From contig JAEDOC010000126.1 of the NCBI GenBank assembly GCA_016302185.1, forward strand, positions 1 to 6,002: DNA of 6,002 nucleotides, read 5' to 3'. The stretch comes from Clostridium sp. (lineage in GTDB: Bacteria > Bacillota > Clostridia > Lachnospirales > Lachnospiraceae). The notes beneath the pieces were generated by a model. The model worked only from the letters and a program-made list of their open reading frames with translations. It did no database searches and was not told the origin of the DNA. Shown piece after piece: positions 1 to 6,002 of the stretch. Within the stretch, counting starts at the first letter, position 1. Every line of letters begins with the position of its first letter. The position numbers and the translations under genes were made by a program.

Positions 1-1120
1 TCACAACCTCCGTCACATAAACACCTTTGGGCATATCTCCCAGCTCCGCAAGGGAGTCACTGACCTCCTGTCCATGAATTCCAAAATAAGCACATGGAAT
101 CCCATTGCTCATCTTCTCCAGAATCTCTTTATAATCAGAGATCCCCACCGCCATCGTGTGTGCAGTTGCTCCTTCACTATAATATGCATCTGATGTCCAG
201 CCAATGAGCTGACCGGACAGATTTAAAAGAAAGGTTCCTACCCTGGAATTACTCTCCATATCTGCATAAAGAATCCGTGCCATCCCGTCTGTCATGGGAA
301 CATTGCGTGCCACATAGGTAATGGTTCCAAAGGATATGGAATGTACCGCACCAGCCGGGCCGCCAACCGCAATCATCGGGTCACCGGCTCTGACAGAGTA
401 GGAATTCCCCAGCTCCAGAACACTGGTCATATTCTTTACCTGCTCCGGAATATCCTTCACAGGCACAGAAACCACAGCCATATCCATCACTTCATCGATC
501 TGTTTTACTGTTCCGGCCACCCTGGTTCCGTCGTAAAATGCCACCAGAATCGAGCTGGCATCCCGCACCGCCTCCGCACTGGTAAATATCATATATTCCC
601 CGCGGGTCTGCGCAATCACTGCCCCTGCATAATCACCGGTATTCTCTATGGGGTTGCCAAAGATATCCGCCTGCTGTTTTCCGGAACGCACAGTAACGAT
701 TCCCTTATCCGCCTGCTGCCCAATCTCCCGGATCGCTGCATACATCGCATTCACATGCTCCGGCGTCATAGTATACTTCTTTATCGCATCCTCCACAGAC
801 TTCTGAATCCGCTCCTCCTCTGCCTCCTCCGCATCAGTTTCCTCCGCAGTGGTCTCCGGCACTGATTCCGCGGCACTGGACTCCGGCTCGTCCTTCGTAA
901 AACGTATCGAAGTACTCTCCTCCTCTTCCCCGGTTCCGAGATAACGGTCAGCAAGAGGCTTCGCCAGCACGAAGCTGAATGCGGCAATTACTCCAAACAG
1001 TGCCGCCAGACAGACGTAGAGCACCAACCGCTTCGCTATTTCTCTTCCGGAAAGCGGCTGTTTCACAATCTTCTCTCTCATGAATTCTCTGGTCTTTTCA
1101 GAATCTTCGTTATCCGGCAT
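1..1120 (-). CDS. Membrane-anchored HtrA/DegP-like S1C protein with PDZ domain, probable pseudoprotease (C-terminus beyond window)
   Basis: The reverse strand reads open from ATG at 1120 to the left edge, giving 373 codons with no stop. AAGGAG at 1128-1133 lies 7 nt before the ATG and supports this start. Domains in order: a cytoplasmic N-terminus with basic residues; one hydrophobic segment at about residues 32-53 (signal anchor, so the rest should lie outside the membrane); an acidic, Ser/Thr-rich linker at about 62-106; a trypsin-like S1C domain at about 123-335; and the start of a PDZ domain from about 342 (YFGIHG, then PKGVYVTEVV). HtrA landmarks are recognisable: YDGTRVAGTV at 196-205, the Asp motif DMAVVSV at 213-219, VGGPAG at 252-257 and NLSGQLIGW at 300-308. 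The usual TNAHVV is FTSAEAV, with Glu183 at the His position, and the usual GNSGGPLLN is SRVGTFLLN, with no Ser nucleophile. Only the Asp of the triad remains. HtrA proteins normally degrade or chaperone misfolded envelope proteins; here a non-proteolytic scaffold, sensor or chaperone role is inferred. The family assignment is confident and the loss of activity is likely. Confidence 0.87.
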   Translation of the reverse strand, partial: MPDNEDSEKTREFMREKIVKQPLSGREIAKRLVLYVCLAALFGVIAAFSFVLAKPLADRYLGTGEEEESTSIRFTKDEPESSAAESVPETTAEETDAEEAEEERIQKSVEDAIKKYTMTPEHVNAMYAAIREIGQQADKGIVTVRSGKQQADIFGNPIENTGDYAGAVIAQTRGEYMIFTSAEAVRDASSILVAFYDGTRVAGTVKQIDEVMDMAVVSVPVKDIPEQVKNMTSVLELGNSYSVRAGDPMIAVGGPAGAVHSISFGTITYVARNVPMTDGMARILYADMESNSRVGTFLLNLSGQLIGWTSDAYYSEGATAHTMAVGISDYKEILEKMSNGIPCAYFGIHGQEVSDSLAELGDMPKGVYVTEVV

Positions 1121-1149
1121 AATTCCTCTCCTTGTAATAACTTAACATT

Positions 1150-1178
1150 ATTATACGTTTCTTCTTCCGGTTATGCAA
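1150..1178 (-). promoter_or_regulatory. Sigma-A type promoter for the HtrA-like gene
   Basis: On the reverse strand, TTGCAT (1173-1178) is separated by exactly 17 bp from TATAAT (1150-1155). This is close to the vegetative consensus. The -10 ends 29 nt before the ATG at 1120, so a start site near 1143 would give a leader of roughly 20-25 nt that carries the AAGGAG ribosome binding site. It is divergent from the mutS2 promoter, with the two -10 elements about 80 bp apart. Confidence 0.75.
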
Positions 1179-1207
1179 GAAATTTTCATCATCTTCCTCT
1201 ATGAATC

Positions 1208-1239
1208 TGTGGCATAACCCCACCGCGGTGTGGTATAAT
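1208..1239 (+). promoter_or_regulatory. Extended -10 promoter for the mutS2-regulator-kinase unit, with a dyad operator candidate
   Basis: TATAAT at 1234-1239 is preceded by TGG (1231-1233), which gives an extended -10 of the TGnTATAAT form. No good -35 is visible at the expected position (1211-1216 reads GGCATA), as is common for extended -10 promoters or activated promoters. The spacer contains an 18-bp dyad, ACCCCACCGCGGTGTGGT (1217-1234), with a perfect CACCGCGGTG core and one mismatched pair. It overlaps the first base of the -10, a position where a bound repressor would block polymerase. The predicted start site is near 1246, about 48 nt before the mutS2 ATG. The promoter call is reasonably firm; the operator reading is inference. 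Confidence 0.65.
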
Positions 1240-1248
1240 CTTCGAAAA

Positions 1249-1283
1249 GGGCAGGCACTTTCCAAGCCCTGCTCGTGGAAAGG
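1249..1283 (+). promoter_or_regulatory. mutS2 leader with two interleaved stems and the Shine-Dalgarno sequence
   Basis: The mutS2 Shine-Dalgarno is GGAAAGG (1277-1283), 10 nt before the ATG. CTTTCCA (1258-1264) is the exact complement of TGGAAAG (1276-1282), so a 7-bp stem with an 11-nt loop would cover it. A second stem pairs 1249-1255 with 1268-1274 (7 bp including one G-U). The arms alternate (stem 1, stem 2, stem 1, stem 2), so the two stems either form an H-type pseudoknot or compete. This suggests translational control, but short stems of this size can arise by chance. Confidence 0.35.
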
Positions 1284-1293
1284 CTAATGAATT

Positions 1294-3696
1294 ATGAACG
1301 AAAAAGCATTAAAAACCTTAGAATATAATAAAATCATTGACCAGCTGGCGGAGTACGCCTCCACAGAGATGGGAAAAACGCTCTGCCGCGAGCTGCATCC
1401 CTCCTGCAATCTGGAGGAGATCCGGCGCACGCAGACGGAGACCAGTGATGCGGTGAACCGAATTCGTATGAAGGGAAGTCTCTCCTTCGGCGGTGTGAAG
1501 GATGTCCGCAGCTCTCTGAAGCGTCTGGAGATCGGAAGTTCCTTAAATATTGTGGAGCTCTTAGCCATCAGTTCTCTGCTGACGGTGACCGCCCGGGCCC
1601 GGGCCTACGGACGCCATGAGGAATCGGAGCTTCCCGACGACTCTCTGGACGAGATGTTCCGGGCACTGGATCCTCTGACCCCCGTCAACAACGAGATCAA
1701 GCGCTGTATCCTCTCAGAAGAGGAGATCAGTGACGATGCCAGCCCGGGGCTTTTAAAGGTTCGGAAATCCATGAAGATTGTGGCCGGGCGAGTTCACACA
1801 CAGCTGAATTCCATCTTAAATTCCAGCCGCAGCTATCTGCAGGATGCGGTGATTACCATGCGGGACGGCCGCTACTGCCTGCCGGTCAAGGCGGAATACA
1901 AGTCCCAGGTTCCCGGCATGGTACACGATCAGTCCGCCACCGGCTCCACAGTCTTTATTGAGCCCATGGCCATCATCAGGCTGAACAATGAGCTGCGGGA
2001 GCTGGAGGTACAGGAAAAGCGGGAGATTGAATTTGTCCTGGCATCACTTTCGGCGGAGGTGACTCCCTATACCGAGACCATCAGCCTCAATTTAACCCTG
2101 CTGTCCCAGCTGGACTTTATCTTCGCCAAGGCGGCACTCTCCCGCCACTATAACTGTACCGAACCAAAATTCAATGACCGGCGCTACATCAATATCAAGG
2201 ACGGCCGCCACCCGCTGCTGAACCCCAAGCTGGTGGTTCCCATCAATATCTATCTGGGAAGTGATTTTGATCTCCTGATTGTTACCGGCCCCAACACCGG
2301 CGGTAAGACCGTTTCTTTAAAAACCGTGGGACTCTTTACCCTGATGGGGCAGGCAGGTCTTCATATACCGGCCTTTGACGGTTCGGAGCTGGCTGTATTT
2401 AACGAAGTATTTGCCGATATCGGTGATGAGCAGAGTATTGAACAGAGTCTCAGCACCTTCTCTGCCCACATGACCAATATCGTATCCATCTTAAATCAGG
2501 CTGATTCCAATTCTCTCTGCCTCTTTGACGAGCTGGGAGCCGGAACCGACCCCACCGAGGGAGCCGCACTGGCCATCGCTGTCTTAAGCTTCCTGCACCA
2601 TATGACCTGCCGTACCATGGCGACCACCCATTACAGTGAGCTGAAGGTATTCGCCCTCTCCACCCCCGGTGTGGAAAATGCCTGCTGCGAGTTTAATGTG
2701 GAGACACTGCGCCCCACCTACCGTCTTCTTATCGGTATCCCGGGCAAAAGCAACGCCTTCGCTATCTCCCGAAAGCTGGGACTTCCGGATTATATCATCG
2801 AAGATGCGAAAAAACACATCGAAAAAGAGGATGAATCCTTTGAGGATCTACTGGCGGATCTGGAAAATAAGCGCATTACCATCGAAAAAGAACAGGCGGA
2901 GATCGCAGCCTATAAGGAGGAGATCGCTACCTTAAAGAAACGCCTGCAGCAGAAGGAAGAGCGTTTCTCAGAGCAGAAGGACAAGATGCTGGAGAAAGCC
3001 CGCGAGGAAGCAAATAAAATTCTTCAGGATGCCAAGGATACGGCGGATCAGACCATCCGCAGTATCAACAAGCTGGCCGGTCAGTCCGGTGTCGGCAAAC
3101 AGCTGGAGGCAGAGCGAAGCAAACTGAGAGACAAGATCAAGGATGTGGACAGCAAGCTGGCCAAAAAACAGGCAGCAGCACCGTCAAAGGCAGTCTCCCC
3201 GAAGAGTCTGCATCTGGGAGATACCGTACGTGTTCTTTCCATGAATTTAAAAGGAACGGTCAGCTCCCTTCCCAACGCAAAGGGCGACCTCTATGTACAG
3301 ATGGGAATCCTGCGTTCACTGGTTAATGTTAAGGATCTGGAGATGGTGGACGAAGCTTCCATCACCGGACCGGGACTGCCGGAACACGGCTTAAAGAGCT
3401 CTTCCCGCACCGGCAGCGGCAGCAGCAAGATCAAGATGTCCAAATCCTTCTCCGTTTCTCCGGAGATCAATCTTATCGGTATGACGGTAGACGAAGCCAT
3501 TCCGCAGCTGGACAAATACTTAGACGATGCCTATCTGGCCCACCTTCCCAAGGTCCGTGTGGTACACGGCCGCGGTACCGGGGCATTGAAGGCCGGAGTA
3601 CACCGCCATTTAAAGAAGCTCAGCTACGTAAAGGATTTCCGTCTGGGCGAATTCGGTGAGGGTGACACCGGTGTTACGATTGTTACATTCAAATAG
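1294..3696 (+). CDS. mutS2: MutS2 ATPase with C-terminal Smr domain
   Basis: The 800-residue protein has the length and full architecture of bacterial MutS2, which lacks the mismatch-recognition domains of MutS. It has a helical core/clamp region (about 1-300) and an ABC-type ATPase with Walker A GPNTGGKT at 332-339, the signature-like LSTFSAHM at 386-393, Walker B LCLFDELGAGTDP at 408-420 (Asp412, Glu413) and the H-loop motif TTHYSELK at 444-451. A charged coiled coil follows (about 505-580), then a KOW-like segment (about 638-685), a Ser/Gly-rich linker (about 698-718) and an Smr domain (about 724-800) with HGRGTGALK at 758-766. Known roles of the family are ATP-dependent restraint of homologous recombination and splitting of collided ribosomes; it acts in the cytoplasm. 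The Smr N-terminal motif, usually LDLRG or LDLHG, is INLIG at 725-729, so nuclease activity is uncertain. The start is supported by the Shine-Dalgarno at 1277-1283. It is the first gene of an apparent operon. Confidence 0.98.
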   Translation: MNEKALKTLEYNKIIDQLAEYASTEMGKTLCRELHPSCNLEEIRRTQTETSDAVNRIRMKGSLSFGGVKDVRSSLKRLEIGSSLNIVELLAISSLLTVTARARAYGRHEESELPDDSLDEMFRALDPLTPVNNEIKRCILSEEEISDDASPGLLKVRKSMKIVAGRVHTQLNSILNSSRSYLQDAVITMRDGRYCLPVKAEYKSQVPGMVHDQSATGSTVFIEPMAIIRLNNELRELEVQEKREIEFVLASLSAEVTPYTETISLNLTLLSQLDFIFAKAALSRHYNCTEPKFNDRRYINIKDGRHPLLNPKLVVPINIYLGSDFDLLIVTGPNTGGKTVSLKTVGLFTLMGQAGLHIPAFDGSELAVFNEVFADIGDEQSIEQSLSTFSAHMTNIVSILNQADSNSLCLFDELGAGTDPTEGAALAIAVLSFLHHMTCRTMATTHYSELKVFALSTPGVENACCEFNVETLRPTYRLLIGIPGKSNAFAISRKLGLPDYIIEDAKKHIEKEDESFEDLLADLENKRITIEKEQAEIAAYKEEIATLKKRLQQKEERFSEQKDKMLEKAREEANKILQDAKDTADQTIRSINKLAGQSGVGKQLEAERSKLRDKIKDVDSKLAKKQAAAPSKAVSPKSLHLGDTVRVLSMNLKGTVSSLPNAKGDLYVQMGILRSLVNVKDLEMVDEASITGPGLPEHGLKSSSRTGSGSSKIKMSKSFSVSPEINLIGMTVDEAIPQLDKYLDDAYLAHLPKVRVVHGRGTGALKAGVHRHLKKLSYVKDFRLGEFGEGDTGVTIVTFK

Positions 3697-3707
3697 GGGG
3701 AAATCTT

Positions 3708-4421
3708 ATGGCAGAAAAACAACGAATCCTGATTGTAGACGATGATGCGAATATCGCAGAACTGATTTCGCTCTATCTCACGAAAGAATGCTTTGAAACA
3801 CAGATTGTGGGGGATGGAGAAGAAGCACTCAAGGTGTTTCCTTCCTTCCGCCCCCATCTGGTTCTTCTGGATCTGATGCTTCCCGGCATCGACGGCTATC
3901 AGGTCTGCCGGGAGCTGCGGGCCTCTTCTCAGGTGCCCATCATCATGCTCTCCGCCAAGGGCGAGATCTTTGACAAGGTGCTGGGACTGGAGCTGGGTGC
4001 GGATGATTACATGATCAAGCCCTTTGACTCCAAGGAGCTGGTAGCCCGCGTGAAGGCGGTACTTCGCCGTTACCAGACGGTTCCTCAGACCACGGCTTTC
4101 TCTGTTTCGGAACAGCACGGAAAATTTGTGGAATATCCGGATCTGATCGTCAATCTGACCAACTACTCCGTGATCTACAACGGTCATTCCATCGAGATGC
4201 CGCCCAAGGAACTGGAGCTTCTCTATTTTCTTGCCGCCTCACCAAACCAGGTATTTACCAGGGAACAGCTGCTGGATCATATCTGGGGGTATGAATATAT
4301 CGGAGATACCCGTACGGTGGACGTACATATCAAACGTCTGCGTGAAAAAATCAAGGATCACGACAAATGGGCACTGACCACGGTCTGGGGCATCGGATAT
4401 AAATTCGAGGTGAAACGATGA
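3708..4421 (+). CDS. OmpR/PhoB-family response regulator transcription factor
   Basis: The 237-residue protein has the standard two-domain layout. The receiver domain (about 5-120) has the acidic pair Asp11-Asp12, the phosphoacceptor Asp55 in LLDLMLPGIDG, the switch residue Ser82 in MLSAKG, Tyr101, and Lys104 in KPFD. All expected residues are present, so it should be phosphorylatable. A linker of about 20 residues leads to a winged-helix DNA-binding domain (about 142-235) with PPKELELLYFL, FTREQLLDHIWGYEY, the recognition-helix region TRTVDVHIKRLREKI, and the wing WGIGYKFE. The start is set by AGGGGG (3695-3700), which overlaps the mutS2 stop codon and lies 7 nt before the ATG, suggesting translational coupling. 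It ends in a 4-nt overlap with the kinase gene, its obvious partner. The sequence does not allow a choice among named regulators such as PhoP, ArlR or VanR types, and its regulon is unknown. Confidence 0.97.
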   Translation: MAEKQRILIVDDDANIAELISLYLTKECFETQIVGDGEEALKVFPSFRPHLVLLDLMLPGIDGYQVCRELRASSQVPIIMLSAKGEIFDKVLGLELGADDYMIKPFDSKELVARVKAVLRRYQTVPQTTAFSVSEQHGKFVEYPDLIVNLTNYSVIYNGHSIEMPPKELELLYFLAASPNQVFTREQLLDHIWGYEYIGDTRTVDVHIKRLREKIKDHDKWALTTVWGIGYKFEVKR

Positions 4422-5821
4422 CCCGCTCTCTTTACACCAAGCTGCTGTTCGGCTACCTGCTGTTCGGCCTGCTGGGCTTCATTACCATCGCCACCCTCTC
4501 GTCCAGAATGACCTACTATCATCTCGTCAAACAGAACGCAGAGGCTCTTTACGACGAAGCCTCGCTGATTGCCGGCAACTGCAGCGAAGTGTACGAGGGA
4601 AAACATCTTGATCTGGAAGCCGCATACCCGCAGCTGGAAGCCGTCGGCACCTATCTGCGTTCGGAGATCTGGATCATCGAGGATAACGGCACCATCACAG
4701 CGGCTACCACACAAAAAAAAGCCGGATCGATCATTGATAATTTCGATCCGACTGCACAGGGAAACCGGCTATACACCGTTGGCCGCTACTATGATCAGTT
4801 TGATTCTGACGTACTCTCCGTGTCTGCCCCCATCACAGGCAATATGACAACCTATGGTTACGTCGTCATTCACCTTCCGGTCAGCATCATACAGGCAGAA
4901 CAGAATGGATTTTTAAATATTGTATACATTACCTCAGCCATCATTTTTCTGTTGTCACTTATCATCCTTGTGGTCTTTACGAAGGTGGTTTATTTTCCTC
5001 TGCGAAAGATCACGGAGGGTGCCAACGAATACGCGACAGGAAATCTGGCCTATGACATTCCGGTCAGCAGTCACGACGAGATGGGCTACCTGGCCAGCAC
5101 CTTAAACTACATGTCCGATGAGCTAAATGAGATGGAGGAATACCAGCGAAAATTCATCGCCAACATCTCCCATGACTTTCGCTCTCCGCTGACCTCTATC
5201 AAGGGCTATCTGGAAGCCATTCTAGATGGGACGATTCCGCAGGAGCTGTATCAGAAATATTTAAACATCGTCATTTCTGAAACCGAACGGCTCAACAAGC
5301 TGACCCAGGGAATGCTGACACTGAACTCCTTAGACAGCAAGGGCTACCTCTCCCGCAGCAACTTCGACATCAACCGTATCATCAAGGACACGGCGGCCTC
5401 CTTCGAGGGCACCTGCACTGCCAAAGGAATTACCTTTGATTTAACCTTTTCCAGCAATGTGCAGATGGTTTACGCCGATCTGGGCAAAATTCAGCAGGTA
5501 CTCTATAACCTGATTGACAATGCCATCAAATTCAGTCACGAAAATTCCGTGATTTACCTGCAGACCTCAGTCCGCTTTGAAAAGGTATTCATCTCTGTCA
5601 AGGATACGGGTATTGGAATCCCGCGGGCCAGCCAGAAAAAGATCTGGGAACGGTTCTATAAGACTGATCTCTCCCGCGGCAAAGATAAACGCGGAACCGG
5701 ACTGGGGCTCTCCATTGTAAAGGAGATCATCCAGGCACACGGAGAAAATATCGATGTCATCAGTACGGAAGGCGTAGGAACAGAATTCGTGTTCAGTCTT
5801 CCCAAATCTACGGTTCTATAG
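4418..5821 (+). CDS. HAMP-containing membrane sensor histidine kinase
   Basis: The 467-residue protein has a membrane segment at about 8-28, an extracytoplasmic sensor region at about 29-166, a second membrane segment at about 167-189, HAMP at about 190-242 (DEMG at 220-223), HisKA with His252 in SHDFRSPLTSIKGY, and a HATPase_c domain at about 349-465. The ATPase boxes are complete: N box with Asn364 and Asn368 (NLIDNAIKF), G1 DTGIGIP at 396-402, F box WERFYKTD at 410-417, and G2 RGTGLGLSIVKEI at 425-437. It should autophosphorylate at His252 and pass phosphate to Asp55 of the upstream regulator. The sensor region has the alternating pattern WIIEDNGTI, SVSAPI, YGYVVIHLP, resembling single Cache/PDC-like sensors; this fold call is tentative and the ligand is unknown. 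The ATG overlaps the regulator stop codon (ATGA, 4418-4421), and a GAGG Shine-Dalgarno (4407-4410) sits 7 nt upstream inside the regulator gene. Confidence 0.97.
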   Translation: MTRSLYTKLLFGYLLFGLLGFITIATLSSRMTYYHLVKQNAEALYDEASLIAGNCSEVYEGKHLDLEAAYPQLEAVGTYLRSEIWIIEDNGTITAATTQKKAGSIIDNFDPTAQGNRLYTVGRYYDQFDSDVLSVSAPITGNMTTYGYVVIHLPVSIIQAEQNGFLNIVYITSAIIFLLSLIILVVFTKVVYFPLRKITEGANEYATGNLAYDIPVSSHDEMGYLASTLNYMSDELNEMEEYQRKFIANISHDFRSPLTSIKGYLEAILDGTIPQELYQKYLNIVISETERLNKLTQGMLTLNSLDSKGYLSRSNFDINRIIKDTAASFEGTCTAKGITFDLTFSSNVQMVYADLGKIQQVLYNLIDNAIKFSHENSVIYLQTSVRFEKVFISVKDTGIGIPRASQKKIWERFYKTDLSRGKDKRGTGLGLSIVKEIIQAHGENIDVISTEGVGTEFVFSLPKSTVL

Positions 5822-5824
5822 AGA

Positions 5825-5830
5825 TATAAT
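5825..5830 (+). promoter_or_regulatory. Possible -10 element (TATAAT) just after the kinase gene
   Basis: A perfect TATAAT begins 4 bp after the kinase stop codon. It could drive whatever starts near 5837, which would place the GC-rich stem-loop at the very 5' end of the RNA. No convincing -35 is found 16-18 bp upstream and there is no TG extension, so this may be chance. Confidence 0.3.
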
Positions 5831-5840
5831 TGAGTAACCT

Positions 5841-5865
5841 GGAGCGTCGCGTAAGCCGGCGCTCC
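5841..5865 (+). terminator. GC-rich stem-loop at the end of the operon, without a U-tract
   Basis: GGAGCGTCG (5841-5849) pairs with CGGCGCTCC (5857-5865) over 9 bp, including one G-U, around the 7-nt loop CGTAAGC. The position 20 bp after the kinase stop suits a terminator, but the stem is followed by TGTGTGATTGG and not by a run of T. It may be a weak or factor-aided terminator, an RNA 3'-end stabiliser, or the first helix of a downstream leader. Confidence 0.4.
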
Positions 5866-6002
5866 TGTGTGATTGGCCGAAAATATCTTCTGTAAGGATT
5901 CGAAAACGGACGCGAGGAAGGGCCTGCCGCCTGGAACCAGGTGCCGGAGGGGAATTCTTGTGCAGTCAATGGGAAGTTCTAAGGCCGTGACAGCAAAAAA
6001 GA
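5866..6002 (+). other. Unassigned right-end stretch, possibly a structured leader RNA
   Basis: This sequence has no recognised complete gene. It contains several short self-complementary segments: CGCCTG and CAGGTG around GAAC (5929-5944, with one G-U), GGCCT (5921-5925) against AGGCC (5982-5986), and a weak ATCTT/AAGGAT hairpin at 5885-5899. It matches none of the riboswitch or T-box consensus sequences that I compared from memory. A Shine-Dalgarno-like GGAGGGG lies at 5946-5952. Confidence 0.3.
5960..6002 (+). CDS. Possible start of an unidentified gene, cut by the right edge
   Basis: GTG at 5960 follows a strong GGAGGGG (5946-5952) at 7 nt spacing and opens a frame reading MQSMGSSKAVTAKK to the window end. 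An in-frame ATG at 5969 is an alternative start but has a long 16-nt spacing. The frame is also open upstream to 5873, after a TGA at 5870-5872, but no ribosome binding site supports an earlier start. Fourteen codons are too few to name a product, and the reading is tentative. Confidence 0.3.
   Translation, partial: MQSMGSSKAVTAKK

Noticed and set aside
199..574. Active DegP/HtrA serine protease
   Set aside because: The His and Ser motifs do not match an active S1C site, so the protein is called a probable pseudoprotease.
341..865. Plus-strand open frame of 174 codons
   Set aside because: It lies antisense to the HtrA-like gene, is rich in His/Arg/Leu as expected of an antisense shadow, shows no domain, and has no ribosome binding site.
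3624..4187. Minus-strand open frame of 187 codons across the mutS2/regulator junction
   Set aside because: It is antisense to two confidently identified genes and contains no recognisable motif.
5841..5865. Canonical intrinsic terminator
   Set aside because: The stem is good but no T-run follows, so it is listed only as a low-confidence terminator-like hairpin.
5873..5959. Upstream extension of the right-edge frame from TTG at 5873
   Set aside because: The frame is open, but no Shine-Dalgarno precedes TTG, while GGAGGGG sits correctly for GTG at 5960.
5866..6002. Known riboswitch or T-box
   Set aside because: Compared from memory with cobalamin, c-di-AMP, M-box, ZTP, glycine, lysine and T-box consensus sequences; only short, scattered similarities were seen.

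Overview
The window looks like chromosome of a Firmicute of class Clostridia, most likely a Lachnospiraceae member. This is an inference from sigma-A type promoters, strong AGGAG-type ribosome binding sites, a MutS2 with a C-terminal Smr domain, the style of the two-component proteins, and a near 50% GC coding style dominated by CTG leucine with TTA used sparingly. It contains no rRNA or tRNA gene, no CRISPR array and no insertion sequence that I can recognise.

Layout. Bases 1-1120 (minus strand) hold the first 373 codons of a membrane-anchored HtrA/DegP-like protein of the S1C trypsin family followed by a PDZ domain. Its C-terminus lies beyond the left edge. Its catalytic histidine and serine positions appear to be substituted, so it reads as a pseudoprotease. 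Bases 1121-1293 are a divergent intergenic region with a near-consensus promoter for that gene and an extended -10 promoter pointing right. The right-hand promoter carries an 18-bp dyad and a 21-bp-spaced direct repeat, and its short leader has two interleaved stems, one of which covers the Shine-Dalgarno sequence of the next gene. Bases 1294-5821 (plus strand) are a tight three-gene unit: mutS2 (800 aa), an OmpR/PhoB-type response regulator (237 aa, 11 nt after mutS2) and a HAMP-containing sensor histidine kinase (467 aa, 4-nt ATGA overlap). Bases 5822-6002 hold a TATAAT hexamer, a GC-rich 9-bp stem-loop without a U-tract, a sequence that looks structured, and a possible new reading frame starting with GTG at 5960 and cut by the window edge.

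How it fits together. The kinase should sense an extracytoplasmic signal through a roughly 138-residue domain between its two membrane segments and phosphorylate the regulator at Asp55. Its targets cannot be read from the window. MutS2 heads the same apparent transcript, so DNA/ribosome quality control and envelope-type signalling may be co-expressed. A membrane-anchored HtrA-like protein facing outwards on the divergent side is compatible with an envelope-stress theme, but no functional link is shown by sequence alone. The most notable points are the dead-looking HtrA homologue, the control structures around the mutS2 promoter and leader, the altered Smr motif, and the unassigned structured tail at the right end.
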